DNA from: Parapristionchus giblindavisi
Lineage: Eukaryota > Nematoda > Chromadorea > Rhabditida > Diplogasteridae
Length of the DNA stretch: 64,000 bases
Direction of reading: 5' to 3'
NCBI GenBank assembly: GCA_943737045.1
Contig: CALSFV010000025.1
Location: forward strand, 1 to 64,000
Shown: positions 35,501 through 48,100 of the stretch, piece after piece
Numbering within the stretch: the first letter of the stretch is position 1
Layout of the letters: each line of letters starts with the position of its first letter
Notes under the pieces: generated by a model
The model's database searches: none
Told to the model about the DNA's origin: nothing
What the model saw: only the letters and a program-made list of their open reading frames with translations
Made by a program: the position numbers and the translations under genes

Positions 35501-38500
35501 CACCATTGCTAGACGCCGGGCCATGGGCATGAAATTGGTCTACCTGGCTGAGCAGTACAAGACGGACGTAGGGATGATCTCCTGCTCTGCGAATCGTCCA
35601 GTTCGGACAAAAATCTCTGGAAGGCCTCCCCCGACGAGTTGGAAGATCTGCAGATTCATTACAAGGTTCAGCAAGGTTAACACCCGAAAATCCGGGGTCC
35701 GCGAACGCGCGCAAAGATTGCTTCGGGTCATTTTTCTCTTGAAATGCTTAGTCCCCATATTAGAGCGCCCATGCGGCTGCATCACCTTCGCCTGGACCAT
35801 CGTGAACCCTTCCTTCCTTATAATGGCCTCAGCCCTATGCAGCGGGCCGACATGGCCCGCATGAAATGCTCCCCACTTTATCACAGAACCACGCCCTTGC
35901 TTCATAGTGCGAACTTATCACTTTTCATCGAATCTTGGCCCTATAGAGTGCATCGCATTGATATTTCCGTCCGTTCATAACATCAGAAACGTCCGACCAT
36001 GGTACCAAGATTCGATGAAAGTTACCAAGTTCTAGGGTTGCCGTTGCGTAGGCGTAGTCGAATTTACCGCGCCCTCTTCCCATCTCTTGCCCCTCTCTCG
36101 GCATTTCCCGCACGAGAGATTAGAGACAGCCGGAGGGTGCGTAGTTCCCGCACCTTTGCGGGGACTACGCACTCTTTTTCGCCTCTCACTGACCCTATCC
36201 CTACTCTCTCTTCGCTCTACCCGGCTCGCCCCCGTTGAGGCACGTTTGAAGACATATCCAACTCCCCTCTCATCTGAGAACTTAACACTCAACAGCCAAG
36301 TTTTAGCTCACATCGACCCGGTTCTGATTCTTTTTTGGAAGAGTCGATATGATCAAAACAAACAAAATTACATTCGTTCTACGGTTTCAGATGGAAATCG
36401 AAACAATTACCGTTGAAATAAGTGTTGGTGTGGACATTTGAATTTCTCTCAATCATCATAGGAATCAGATTTCCCCCTGAATATTTATTAAGTTATACTT
36501 GTATACTGTATATTGGTATACTGTAGCGTACTGTAGAATGTTTTTGTAAATGTGCTAACATCATGAGTTCACCTTATTATGGATGTATCTCATTACATGA
36601 CACCATTCATTGAACTTACACAGATCGCGGGGATACAAATAATGTGTTTAAATTGTTAAGTATCATTTTGAACAAAAAAGTATTGTTTGAAATATTTTTT
36701 GAGACATTTTTCTGAATTTTTATAGCTAAAATATTTATGCTATAGCTCACCTATTTTGCTCCGCTGCGCTAGCTGTTACTTTTTTTCACTTTTTATTATT
36801 ATACATAAGTGCATTGGGCAAACAAATCCACACTAAGACACTTAGATAATAAATACTGCATCAAGACCGTGAAATGAAATGAAAACAATGTAACAGTCTC
36901 GGACACCGGGACATCGTATATTTATGATATGCGAATTTTTATTGATCTGTCATAGATAATCTCACAACCAGAAGAGCGACGAGAGTGGAAGAGCGGACCA
37001 TGAAAGGTTAACAATGTCCTTACATTGAATCATTGAAATGAAAAAAATGGAATGACAGGAACTCAACTTAATAAATATTCAGGGGGAAATCTGATTCCTA
37101 TGATGATTGAGAGAAATTCAAATGTCCACACCAACACTTATTTCAACGGTAATTGTTTCGATTTCCATCTGAAACCGTAGAACGAATGTAATTTTGTTTG
37201 TTTTGATCATATCGACTCTTCCAAAAAAGAAACAGAACCGGGTCGATGTGAGCTAAAACTTGGCTGTTGAGTGTTAAGTTCTCAGATGAGAGGGGAGTTG
37301 GATATGTCTTCAAACGTGCCTCAACGGGGGCGAGCCGGGTAGAGCGAAGAGAGAGTAGGGATAGGGTCAGTGAGAGGCGAGAAAGAGTGCGTAGTCCCCG
37401 CAAAGGTGCGGGGACTACGCACTCTCTCGCAGTGATAGGCGAAACTACGAATTTAGGAAGAGAGAGAGTGTCTCTCACGGGCGATTGCTAGAGAGAAGGG
37501 AAGTTATGGCAATTGGGAGCGTAGAATTCGTCCCCGTTCCTGCAACCCTACCAAGTTCCCACTATGAAACATGGGGCAGGTTCCATGATGATGTGGGGAG
37601 CATTTCATGCGCGTCATGTCGGCCCGCTGCATAGGGCTGAGTCTATTATGAGGAGGGAAGAATTCATAGAGGAACAAGCGAAGTTGATGAAGTCGTATGG
37701 GCGCTCTAACATGCCTCACGACTGAGAATTCCAAGAGGAAAACGTCCCGAAGTAATGTTTGCGCTCCTTCCCTGACCCCGGATTTTCGGGGGTTAGCCTT
37801 GCTGATCTTTGTGATGAATCTGCCGATCTTCTAACACGTCGGTGGAGGCCTTCCAAAGCTTTTTGTCTCAATTGGACGATTCGCTGAGCAAGAGATCGTT
37901 CCTACGTCCTTCTTGTACTTCTCAGCCAGGTCGACCAACTTCATGCCCATAGCCCGGCTTCAAGCAACGGTTTATCGATACGATCGACTGACAATGAGTT
38001 TCTTAGAATCCTTTGGTCGACCTCTCTCCTGAAAACATATATCAATTTTTCAGCTCAATGCAAAAAAATAAGCAAAAATAATAGTTTAAAATGTGAAAAT
38101 GGCCGAAATCGGAAAATTCGTGAAATTTTTCTGATTTCTGAAAAAGGTCACTCTTTTTCATACACACTACGATGGTAAATCCTGTGCGCACAACGCATAA
38201 TAAATCACGCTGATTGGTTGCATGCAAGCAAAGTTACTTTGAAAAATGTACTATTGGTATACTTTTGCACTGTATGTAACTAAATATCAGTGAAGACTTC
38301 CACGATCACCACGTTTTTATCCAGCTGCCACGTTTGCGGTGCGAGGGGATTTTATCCGTGTAGCAGTGGGTTTCGTTCGAGTTGCATCGGGTTTATTTCA
38401 GGTTGTTTCGGGTTTCGTACGGGTGTCAGTGGGTTTCGTTCGGGTTGCAGTAGCCGGGTGCATAACCTGTTGAAGCTTTCCAGTGGGGCTTCGCTGTGGA

Positions 38501-41500
38501 TTGGCATGAAGAGCAGGCGAAGATGCAGCGTTGTCATCTGAGTCATCATCATCATCCGTATTATCAGAATCAGATTACGGTGCAGCGGCAACAGGGGCGA
38601 CCGACTGGGGCTGCCTGGCCAATGACGGAAGCGGTGTTCGTGGGGGGGGGGGGGGGGGGGGGGTAACGCGGGAAACGTGAGTCGCCCGAGGACCAATCAA
38701 TTTTTTTAGGATCTATCGTTTTTCTACAGACCAATCTATTTTCATGGGGACAATCTATGTTGATCGGACCAATCTATTTTCTACAGATCAATCCATTTTC
38801 CACGGACCAGTCTATTTTCATGGGACCAATCTATTCGGTGGGACCAATTAAACAGAACAGAGCCGAATCCACGTTCTTCATGATAATAGCTTTCCACAAA
38901 TCTCCTAGTTTCCTTTTATAATCGATTTATTCATTTATACATTTATCGGTTCATTCAGACGCGTTATATATTCCTGAATCGTTGAGTGAATGTTATACAC
39001 TTAATCATCTTGAACTGATTGGATTCGAGGATATACCAATAAGCTTTATTACTAATGTATGTATTTTTTTCTTTCTAATGTAGGTATTTGATTTTTTTAT
39101 ATATCAAAATTCTAAAAATTTTATCAAAATTCTAAAAATTTTTATATCAAACTTTATCGGCTGGCCACAACACCACTATTCACAAGGGAATCCTTTCACC
39201 TCGCGGAAACCAATCCAGATGAAAATTGGCACAGGCATTGTTGAAGACGATAGAAAATGATATGTGAAGTCGAAAAATGAAGCAGGGCAATATCCGAGCC
39301 GCAGCATCTTTCCAAACTTGGTCAAACTTGGCGCGCATTCGCCGCCAACAATCTGAATTCATCGTCCCTATCTCTGAAGAAAGGTATCAACTTGATTGGT
39401 GAACGGAGTGGAAAGTGGCTCGTGCATTAAAGACAAAAAGATTCCGAAAAGATAACATCAACGCGATTGTACGAAGAAACTGTGCCACCAATAGGGTCTC
39501 TCTCATTGCTTCAGAATGCGGCGAATGCGCGGTAAGTTTGAAAAAGTTTGGATAGATGCTGCGGCTCGGGTATTGCCCTGCTGCATTTTTCGACTTCACA
39601 TTTCTTTTTCAATCGTCTTCAACAATGCCTGTGCAAATTTTCGTCTGGATTGGTTTCCGCGAGCTGAAAGGATTCCCTTGTCAGCCGATAAAGTTGTATG
39701 AAATGAAATGAATGAAATGAAATATCAAATTGAAATTTGTTTAGATTGATTTATTTACAACAATGGTCACTCTTGTTATACCACGTACAGCGTATTTAAT
39801 CGAGGAAATGCTCTATGAAATACTAAAGGTTTGCAATTTGCGATCTTGAATCGGCGAGTTTTAGGAGATAATGATGATTTCTCACACCTATGATACCTTT
39901 GGCTGGGATTTTATTTTAAATCAAGAGAGCAAAAAATAACAAAATTAAAGAAAAAAAGAAAAGTGAGACTGAAAAAAGCGAAAAAAAAAACGAAGCAAAC
40001 GAAGAAAAAGGAACTTGCGTCTTGCGTTGACAGTATATTTGCTATGGATTCATATGAGAGAAGATTTCCTTGGCTTGTAACACAAATCGGAACTTCTTCG
40101 GTTTCTGTCCACCCCCCCCCCCAATAAAGTTGTATCATTGTTATCAGTAGGAGTGTACGGTATTGTGCTATCGTAACCGTTTGGAATTGCGAACTGATTT
40201 TTTTAAAATTCAACCCATGACCAGGGGTTGGTTCATGGTTGAAAATGACTGAAGTCGAAAAATTCATGATGCCCCGAGTCAGAATACTAATTGACATTAT
40301 ATCAATAGTGAGACATCTTTTTATCTTTCTGGATACCTTAACCCGATCTAACGTAATCGAACCGGGATTTGCCGTGAATTTCGCTATAATATTGTAGGGT
40401 ACGTTAGCTAGATTACGATAGTTCGGGTTACGGTACCTAGAAAGATAAAAGTTGGCTCTCTATTGATATAATGACAACTAGTATTTGGTCTCGGGCCGTC
40501 ATGAATTTTTCGACCTCGGTCATTCTCAACCATGAACATGGGTCAACTGAAAAAAAAATCAGTTCGTGATTCCTAACGGTTACGGTAGCACAATACCGTA
40601 CACTCAACAATGATACAACTTTTATTGCCATAGGCCATCTCCCAATCGATTTATGATCCGTTGTCGAAACGGGCGCCCCCCCCCCCCCCCGGGGGTTACT
40701 GCGTGTACACATTTTGAAAATGAAACACCACATTACGAATAAGATATTCAAATCATTTCATAGTATCCCCGTTTATCCGTGATCATAGATTTCCCATCCT
40801 TTCCGTATATATTAGATTGATTCATAAGTCTTGTCGCATTTTGGCCCTTTGAACAAATTAAAATAACTTTATTTCGACAAAAGCTAATCAACCAAAGTAA
40901 GCACTGTTTGCGTCCGCACACTTCCTCCAAAGTTCGGGTAGCTTGTGGATTCAGTGCTCCCAGAAGGACGGCTACTTGGAGGCGATGAAGATAGTCAGCC
41001 CGATTTCGACCTCCCGCAGATTGTTGAAGTGTACTCCTCGGAGAGGGCGCTGTATATCGGAAAACAAGCAGTAATCGCAAGGAGCCAAGTCGGGCGGGTG
41101 GGGTACGATGTGCTAGGCATAGTTCAACAGGACTTTTCGGTCGTCATTCCCAAACGTGGTCGGGCGTTGTCGTGCTAGAAGTGAATCCGCTCGTTCAGCC
41201 AGGGAACGGATGGGACCTTGGACTTCAGGGTCAGTAGTTGGCGAGAGTATACCTCGGCCATAATAGTTGACCACAGCTGGAGAAGCTCCCAATGCGCCAA
41301 ACCGCCTCTGCTCCACCAAACAGACATCTTGACCTTCTTCTTGTGAAGTTCGGGTTTGGCGATGGGATTAGGCTGTTCATCTCAATCGACCTACTGAGCC
41401 CTGCAGACTACATTGTCCTAAAGGTACCATCATTCATCTTTAGTGATGAACCCGTCGATCCAAGCCATTGTACGAGCGTACGAAATTAGATTCAGACACT

Positions 41501-44500
41501 GGTCCGTACGGCTGTCCTTCTGCTTGTCCGACATTATGGTGGGTTAGCAAACCCCAAAACTCGTTGACATACCAGGGATGGTAGCATAGGGGTACATGCG
41601 GACGTACTGCTCCAGCACGTCCGAGTCTAGCTCGAGACCCGACCTCTTCTTCGACGTCGCCCCTCCTTCTCGAAGCGTTTGAAGCAACGTTGCACAGTGC
41701 GTATACTAGGGGTCTTAGTGTTGTATACTACCGCCATACGGGAGTGGACATCGGGTGGTTTGAGCTCTCATAGAAAGAAAGACAACATGACGTATCGAAT
41801 GTGCACTAAAATGAGAATGAACAGAAGAGGCATTTTAGACACTAGATTCGATGTAGGCACACTACAATCAAAGAGTAGTAGTAGTGACTTATTTACTATC
41901 ATAACGGACGGGGCAATTGATATCGTACGACTGAGCAATGATAGCCCAAACATACCCCTCCCAAATGCGACAAGACTTATGAATCAACCTAATACATATA
42001 TCCCTTATCCATCTCATTCCGTATTATTCATTCAACTTGATCTGCCTATTCATCGAGACGTCTAGAGATAACTCTAGATGCCATCTAGTGTTCTCTCCTC
42101 TGGTATTTTCAAACTAGTAGTTTACTTATATTTCCCACTAGCCGTAGACTTGCAAGTCTACGGCTAGTTTAGTTAAACGTAAGTTTACTAGAAGTGGTGT
42201 ATAATACGGTAATGCATTTCGTAAAATGTTCTTTCACTAGTAGTAAACTGCTAGTCTGTGACGTAACGTAAGTAAACTACTAGTTTGGAAATACCAGAGT
42301 CTAGGCGTCTACTTGGTCCATTTTCTGTACTTCCTTCCACGAATGCCTCGAGTTGGTCAAAATTTTACTTTCTTGATTTCTTGGGCTTGATTGACTCCTC
42401 GTCTGTTCTATGTCTACCCGATATGATATTGTAGAAAAAAAACGAATAGCATCGTTTTCTTCTTGAAAATATTCACATGTTCTATTTATTATTGTTTTTG
42501 CTGTTGAATTGTTGAATATTTTTTTGTTGCATTGATGAAGCAGTGTTTGAAAATACTAATGATATACATTTATCGATTCTTAGTAAACAGTAAACAGTAA
42601 TATACTTTATCACGATTAGCTAAGCAGAAGAACGATGGAAATAATAAAACAATAATAGGCATATTCGGCGCAAATGTCCCTCGGCGCTTTTGGTTCCGGC
42701 GCAAATGTAATTCGGCGCAATTGGGAACAGGCGCAAATGTCCATTACCTTCGGATGGCGCAAATGTCTTTCGCTAACATGGTCTCGATCGAATGGAAAAG
42801 TGGACTTCGTCCTCACAGTGAGGACGAAGTCCACTGGACGGGGGCTAGGTTGTCTGAGGGGGGGGGGGGGTTTGGCCAGAAACCGAAGAAGTGCACACAA
42901 ATCAACTCATTAATTACGATTAGATAATTTCGAAAATTTCAAATTTACAGGCACTTCCTCTACTTCTTCAGCTCGACATATCTTCTTGTCCTCTACTTTC
43001 TAACATATCTTGTCTCACTCATTCCAAGCAGTTGTTGAAACTTCGACTTTACGAGCTTAAATTGAGCATGAATTTGGAAGACTTAACAGACACTTTATCC
43101 AGTCTAAAGCATCTTAGAGAACTTGATATTGGAAAGGCCGCAAACGATGGGTATGCTCATTTTTTTATGGCGGCAGTACGCCGGATGAGAACCGACTGGA
43201 TAATAACCGGAAGCGACCGTATGAGAACTGAGCGTATGAGAACCAACTGGATGAGAACCGACTGGATGAGAACCGACTGGATGAGAACCCACCGGATGAG
43301 AACTGATCGTATGAGTACCAACTCGATGAGAACCGACTGGATGAGAACCGACTGGATGAGAACCGACCGGATGAGAACTGAGCGTATGAGAACCGACCGA
43401 ATGAGAACGCAAAATTTGTCATAAAATGGCCACTAAGTTCTCATCCGACCCATTTTGAAATATCGGACTGACATACTCGTGATCAGCGCAAAATTTGTAC
43501 ATATCTTCTTGTCCTCTACTTTCTAACATATCTTGTCTCACTCATTCCAAGCAGTTGTTGAAACTTCGAATTTACGAGCTTAAATTGAGCATGAATTTGG
43601 AAGACTTAACAGACACTTTATCCAGTCTAAAGCATCTTAGAGAACTTGATATTGGAAAGGCCGCAAACTATGGGTATGCTCATGTTTTAGGGCGGCACTA
43701 TGCCGGATGAGAACCGACTGGATAATAACCGGAAGCGACCGTATGAGAACTGAGCGTATGAGAGCCGACTGGATGAGAACTGAGCGTATGAGAACCGACT
43801 GGATGATAACCTACCGGATGAGAACCTACTGGATGAGAACTGAGCGTATGAGAACCGACCGGATGAGAACTGAGCGTATGAGAACCGACTGGATGAGAAC
43901 CGACCGGATGAGAACTGAGCGTATGAGAACCGACCGAATGAGAACGCAAAATTTGTCATAAAATGGCCACTAAGTTCTTATCCGACCCATTTTGAAATAT
44001 CGGGCCAACCCTTCATCCGGTGGGTTCTCATCCAGTCGGTTCTCATCCGGTCGGTTCTCATCCAGTCGGTTCTCATACGCTCAGTTCTCATCCGGTGGGT
44101 TCTCATCCAGTCGGTTCTCATCCAGTCGGTTCTCATACGCTCAATTCTCATACGCTCGCTTCCGGTTATCATCCAGTCGGTTCTCGTCCGGTCTGTTCTC
44201 ATCCAGTCGGTTCTCATCGAGTCGGTACTCATGCGATCAGTTCTCATCCGGTGGGTTCTCATCCAGTCGGTTCTCATCCAGTCGGTTCTCATACGCTCAG
44301 TTCTCATACGGTCGCTTCCGGTTCTCATCCAGTCGGTTCTCATCCGACGGTTCTCATCCGGCCTAGTGCCCTTAGGGCACTAAAAGGTTATAAGTCAGAT
44401 GAGAACCGATGAATAGCAAGCGCTAATGAATAGAAAAAATAAGGGTTTTAATCCGTCCCAGTACTGTTTGCAGAATAAGTGTCCAGTGTAGACATTCGAA

Positions 44501-44923
44501 TTACAAAAGAAATGATTGTGTTTTCAGAATCAATTTAACCTCAATAATCTGTGAGAGAATGCTCAAGGAAAAGGATTCGCCATGGCCTAAACTCGCATGC
44601 ATCGACATTTCTGATGTTTGTAAGTATCGCAGGAGTTCGATTGGTATTGAGCATATGAAGCTCATTATGGAAAGACACGACAAGCTGCAGACAGTTTGTC
44701 TGATAGGTTAGTGAGGTTATAGTTTTTTCCACAATCTGCCTTTTAGGGACGCAGCTCGAATGCGATAATGTTTTAATATATCCTTGGATAAAGGAGAGTG
44801 TTCAGATCTGTAACTATTGGAGTACATCAACCTGCTTGAATGCCCTCAATTCTTGCATTAAACAATACAAACCCGATGATGAAATCCGCGAAGCAATATA
44901 CAATCTAATTGTAGTGATATATT

Positions 44924-44973
<50 letters not shown>

Positions 44974-45048
44974 TATAATAATAATAATTATAATTATAAT
45001 AATAATAATAATAATTATAACAATAATAATAATAATAATTATAATAAC

Positions 45049-45108
<60 letters not shown>

Positions 45109-45159
45109 TATTATTATTATTATTATTATCATAATTATAATAATAATAATAATAGTAAT

Positions 45160-45199
<40 letters not shown>

Positions 45200-48100
45200 T
45201 AATACTAATAATAATAATAATAATAATATTACAGACTAGTGACGGTGAATTTATTGACCCATCGAAAGTTAATGCCTGCTTTGAAGCATGCCTGGATGTA
45301 ATGAGGCAACCACGTAATCATACTGTCTTAAACCAAGCCATCTTTTTCATTACAATGTTTAATTCGTAAGCTCCTACTCACGTACTTCAAAATTGAAAGT
45401 CTACTTAACGGGGCTTACACCTTTGTCACCGGTCTCTTCAACGGACTGTGCTCACTCGTTGTTAGAGAACAGACTCTGGTATTTTGCCACTTAAAGTCTA
45501 CTTAAACTACGTCACAGACTTAAAGTAGACTTTAAGTGAAAAAACATTTGACGAAATGCATTACAGTATACCACACCACTTTAAGTAGACTTACGTCCCA
45601 CTTTAAGTTTACTTAAAGTCTACTTAAAGTGGGAAAGTTTAAGTAGACTTTAAGTGGCAAAATACCAGAGGAGAATGAAGAGGCCATTGAGAGAGGTCAC
45701 TCTCCCTTTAAAGAATGAGACCCTTGAGTTGGCATGACTGACTCCCGCAACGTTTAAAAACGAGAATGTTAATTTTGCATGGAAATTAGCGTGAGGAACA
45801 ATGGGAAAGTGAGAGAGTCAAGCATGAAAATCGGACACTCTCTACATGCCTTAAAAGTTCTGCTTTTAATGCGCATAACAAGCTTCAAACATATCATCAA
45901 GTCATATGAAAAATGTCGTTCGGTTCGTGTGATAAATCTCTATCATTCCACCCGAACAGTCTCGTGGCGAAAAAAACTATTGGGTCTCCATCTTTAAAAT
46001 ACGTCACTCACTTAAAGCCCAATTTAAATCAACTTCAAGTAAGCGGCCAATTCTCAACGCTGTTCAGGGCCGGGATTTTTTGATTTCGATTTCTTTAATT
46101 TTATGAATTTTTTGACCCTTTAAAAATTCAAGATCCATTTTTTAAATTTTCTCAAATCTCCTCGAGGATCTTGTGGACAGACAAAAATAAATAGTTTAAA
46201 AAATGGTATTATGGTACGATCTGGTATTCGAGCCCTTCAGGAACGTGAGAATACTTGTCCATGTAGAGAAGTTAGTCTCTTGCTGGAAAGTGATATGTCT
46301 GTCCAAGATTCGACGCATTTGCATAGATGGGTTATATTAAGAGCCAGCACAGATATTCCCTATGTAAATCAAATTTCGATTTGCATACATTGCATATATA
46401 TGCGATTTGCATCATATATCGATGCTATCTCCAGCGTGGAAATCAATCGTGCATTCTTTAAACTACAGTATTATAGTTCGCCAATTCGTGGTGGAACAAA
46501 ATTTCACTCGAACAATTTCGGAATTTGAATCAATATATTTTTGTGAAACTCTCCCTTTAAACTCCTTCCGTACTCAGTTTTTGAGTGACTCGCGGTCTTG
46601 ATGAGGTATTATCACTAACGTGGGGGTGTGTTTTCCTAAGACATTAATGCAGGATACAAGTGAACAAATTAATGCAAGAACATTCGCGGGTCTTTATCTT
46701 TAATCATATTCTTTATCTATAATCATCTTTAATCACACTGGTATGCGGTAGAAAATCCTATACCACAGTACAGCTTTTTTGCCATGGGCCATCTCTCAAC
46801 CAATTTAATATCCGGATTTATGATCTGTTGCCGAATCGATTGCCCCCTCTTTATTTTCTTGCGCTGGTATGGTTGGAAGGCTTGAAATGCAAATGCTTAA
46901 TTTAATTGTAACTAGCTCAATTATTTAAACGCTTAACTCTGGCCACAATCTCGCCAAGGGCAGACTGTTTTGTGTACACATTTTAAGATAAAGTAAGGTC
47001 TGATAATATTTTTAGTACATATATTTGCATAAAACACCCAGAGGTAATTTTATTCGCCACTTCTCGAAGACAAAGAAAGCGAGAGTGTGTGGCCAGAGCG
47101 GAGTGTTTCAAAATAGTGTCACTTTAATGATCTATAATAGGGATGTCCGTTCGGAAAACGAAACGCACTCGAAACTCACGTATTTTCACTCTCTTTCCGG
47201 TACGACCTGACTTTTGATACGGAATCCATTCGGAAAAGTAACTGTTTGCCTCTCATTCCGGAATTAATGCAAATTAATTCACTTGTTCCTAATTGTAAGA
47301 GCGGAGGGAAAGGGGGAGAAAGGGAGGGGATTTGTGTGAAACATATTTTAAAGGTGGACTCCCCTCAATATTTTCGTGAGCAAACTGTGAAGACATAATG
47401 ATAGCAAAAGTTATTCTATAATACATACCGTACACTATTTATTTTGTGCTAATTCAGCTAATTGAATAATGAATGAATCATGCTAGCCCTATCTTATTGC
47501 ATATCACTAGACACTTGCATAAGCGAGATGTATAAGAGTTTTACATGATCATTCGCGGGTCTCCACCTTTAAATATCAGATTTGGCGAGCGAACTTCGAA
47601 AATACACCGATCAGTTTTGTCCGTGAACCAAACAATGATATTTATACGGAAAGGATACAGAAAGATATCAATTCACTCTCATTCCGGAAAAGTCTCATTT
47701 TCCTCTCGCTCGTTCCGGAATTTATGAAAATCTTTCCCTCGAAACGAAAATTTCGATTTATGTTTTCGTTTCTTTAACCGTAATCTATAATCGTGCAGAA
47801 ACAAGCATCTCAGTCTGCTGCGGAGTACCAAACCGTTCTACTTATGCTTCGAGCGTTGTCTGAACATTGCTGAAGGCCACGGAATAACAAGTATACTGGA
47901 AATGGTTACTGATTAAATTAATTCTTATTCTTTCAATTAATGATAATTGTTCCACGGCTTTCCATTAATATATCATATCTTTAAACAGAATTGTTCACTG
48001 CTAACAATCAATTTTCGGGAACGATGCTCATTTGATATCGAACGATTATGTTCCATTGTCTTGAATCATACACTAGAGAATAAAAAATTCAGAATGTAAG

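Noticed and set aside
35540..35905. 121-codon minus-strand frame as a gene
   Set aside because: It mixes the Tc1 catalytic fragment with the antisense of the HTH fragment inside a dead element.
38352..38696. 114-codon proline-rich minus-strand frame
   Set aside because: Built from a polyG run and the 21-bp minisatellite.
43032..44412. Frames reading [10 protein letters not shown] or SSRFSSGRF, and a CRISPR-like look of regular repeats
   Set aside because: The repeats are contiguous 15-bp minisatellite units without unique spacers, in a eukaryotic intron.
44836..45369. 177-codon frame with long Asn/Tyr runs
   Set aside because: It reads through the AAT intron array; exon 9 ends at 44910 and exon 10 starts at 45235 as in gene A.
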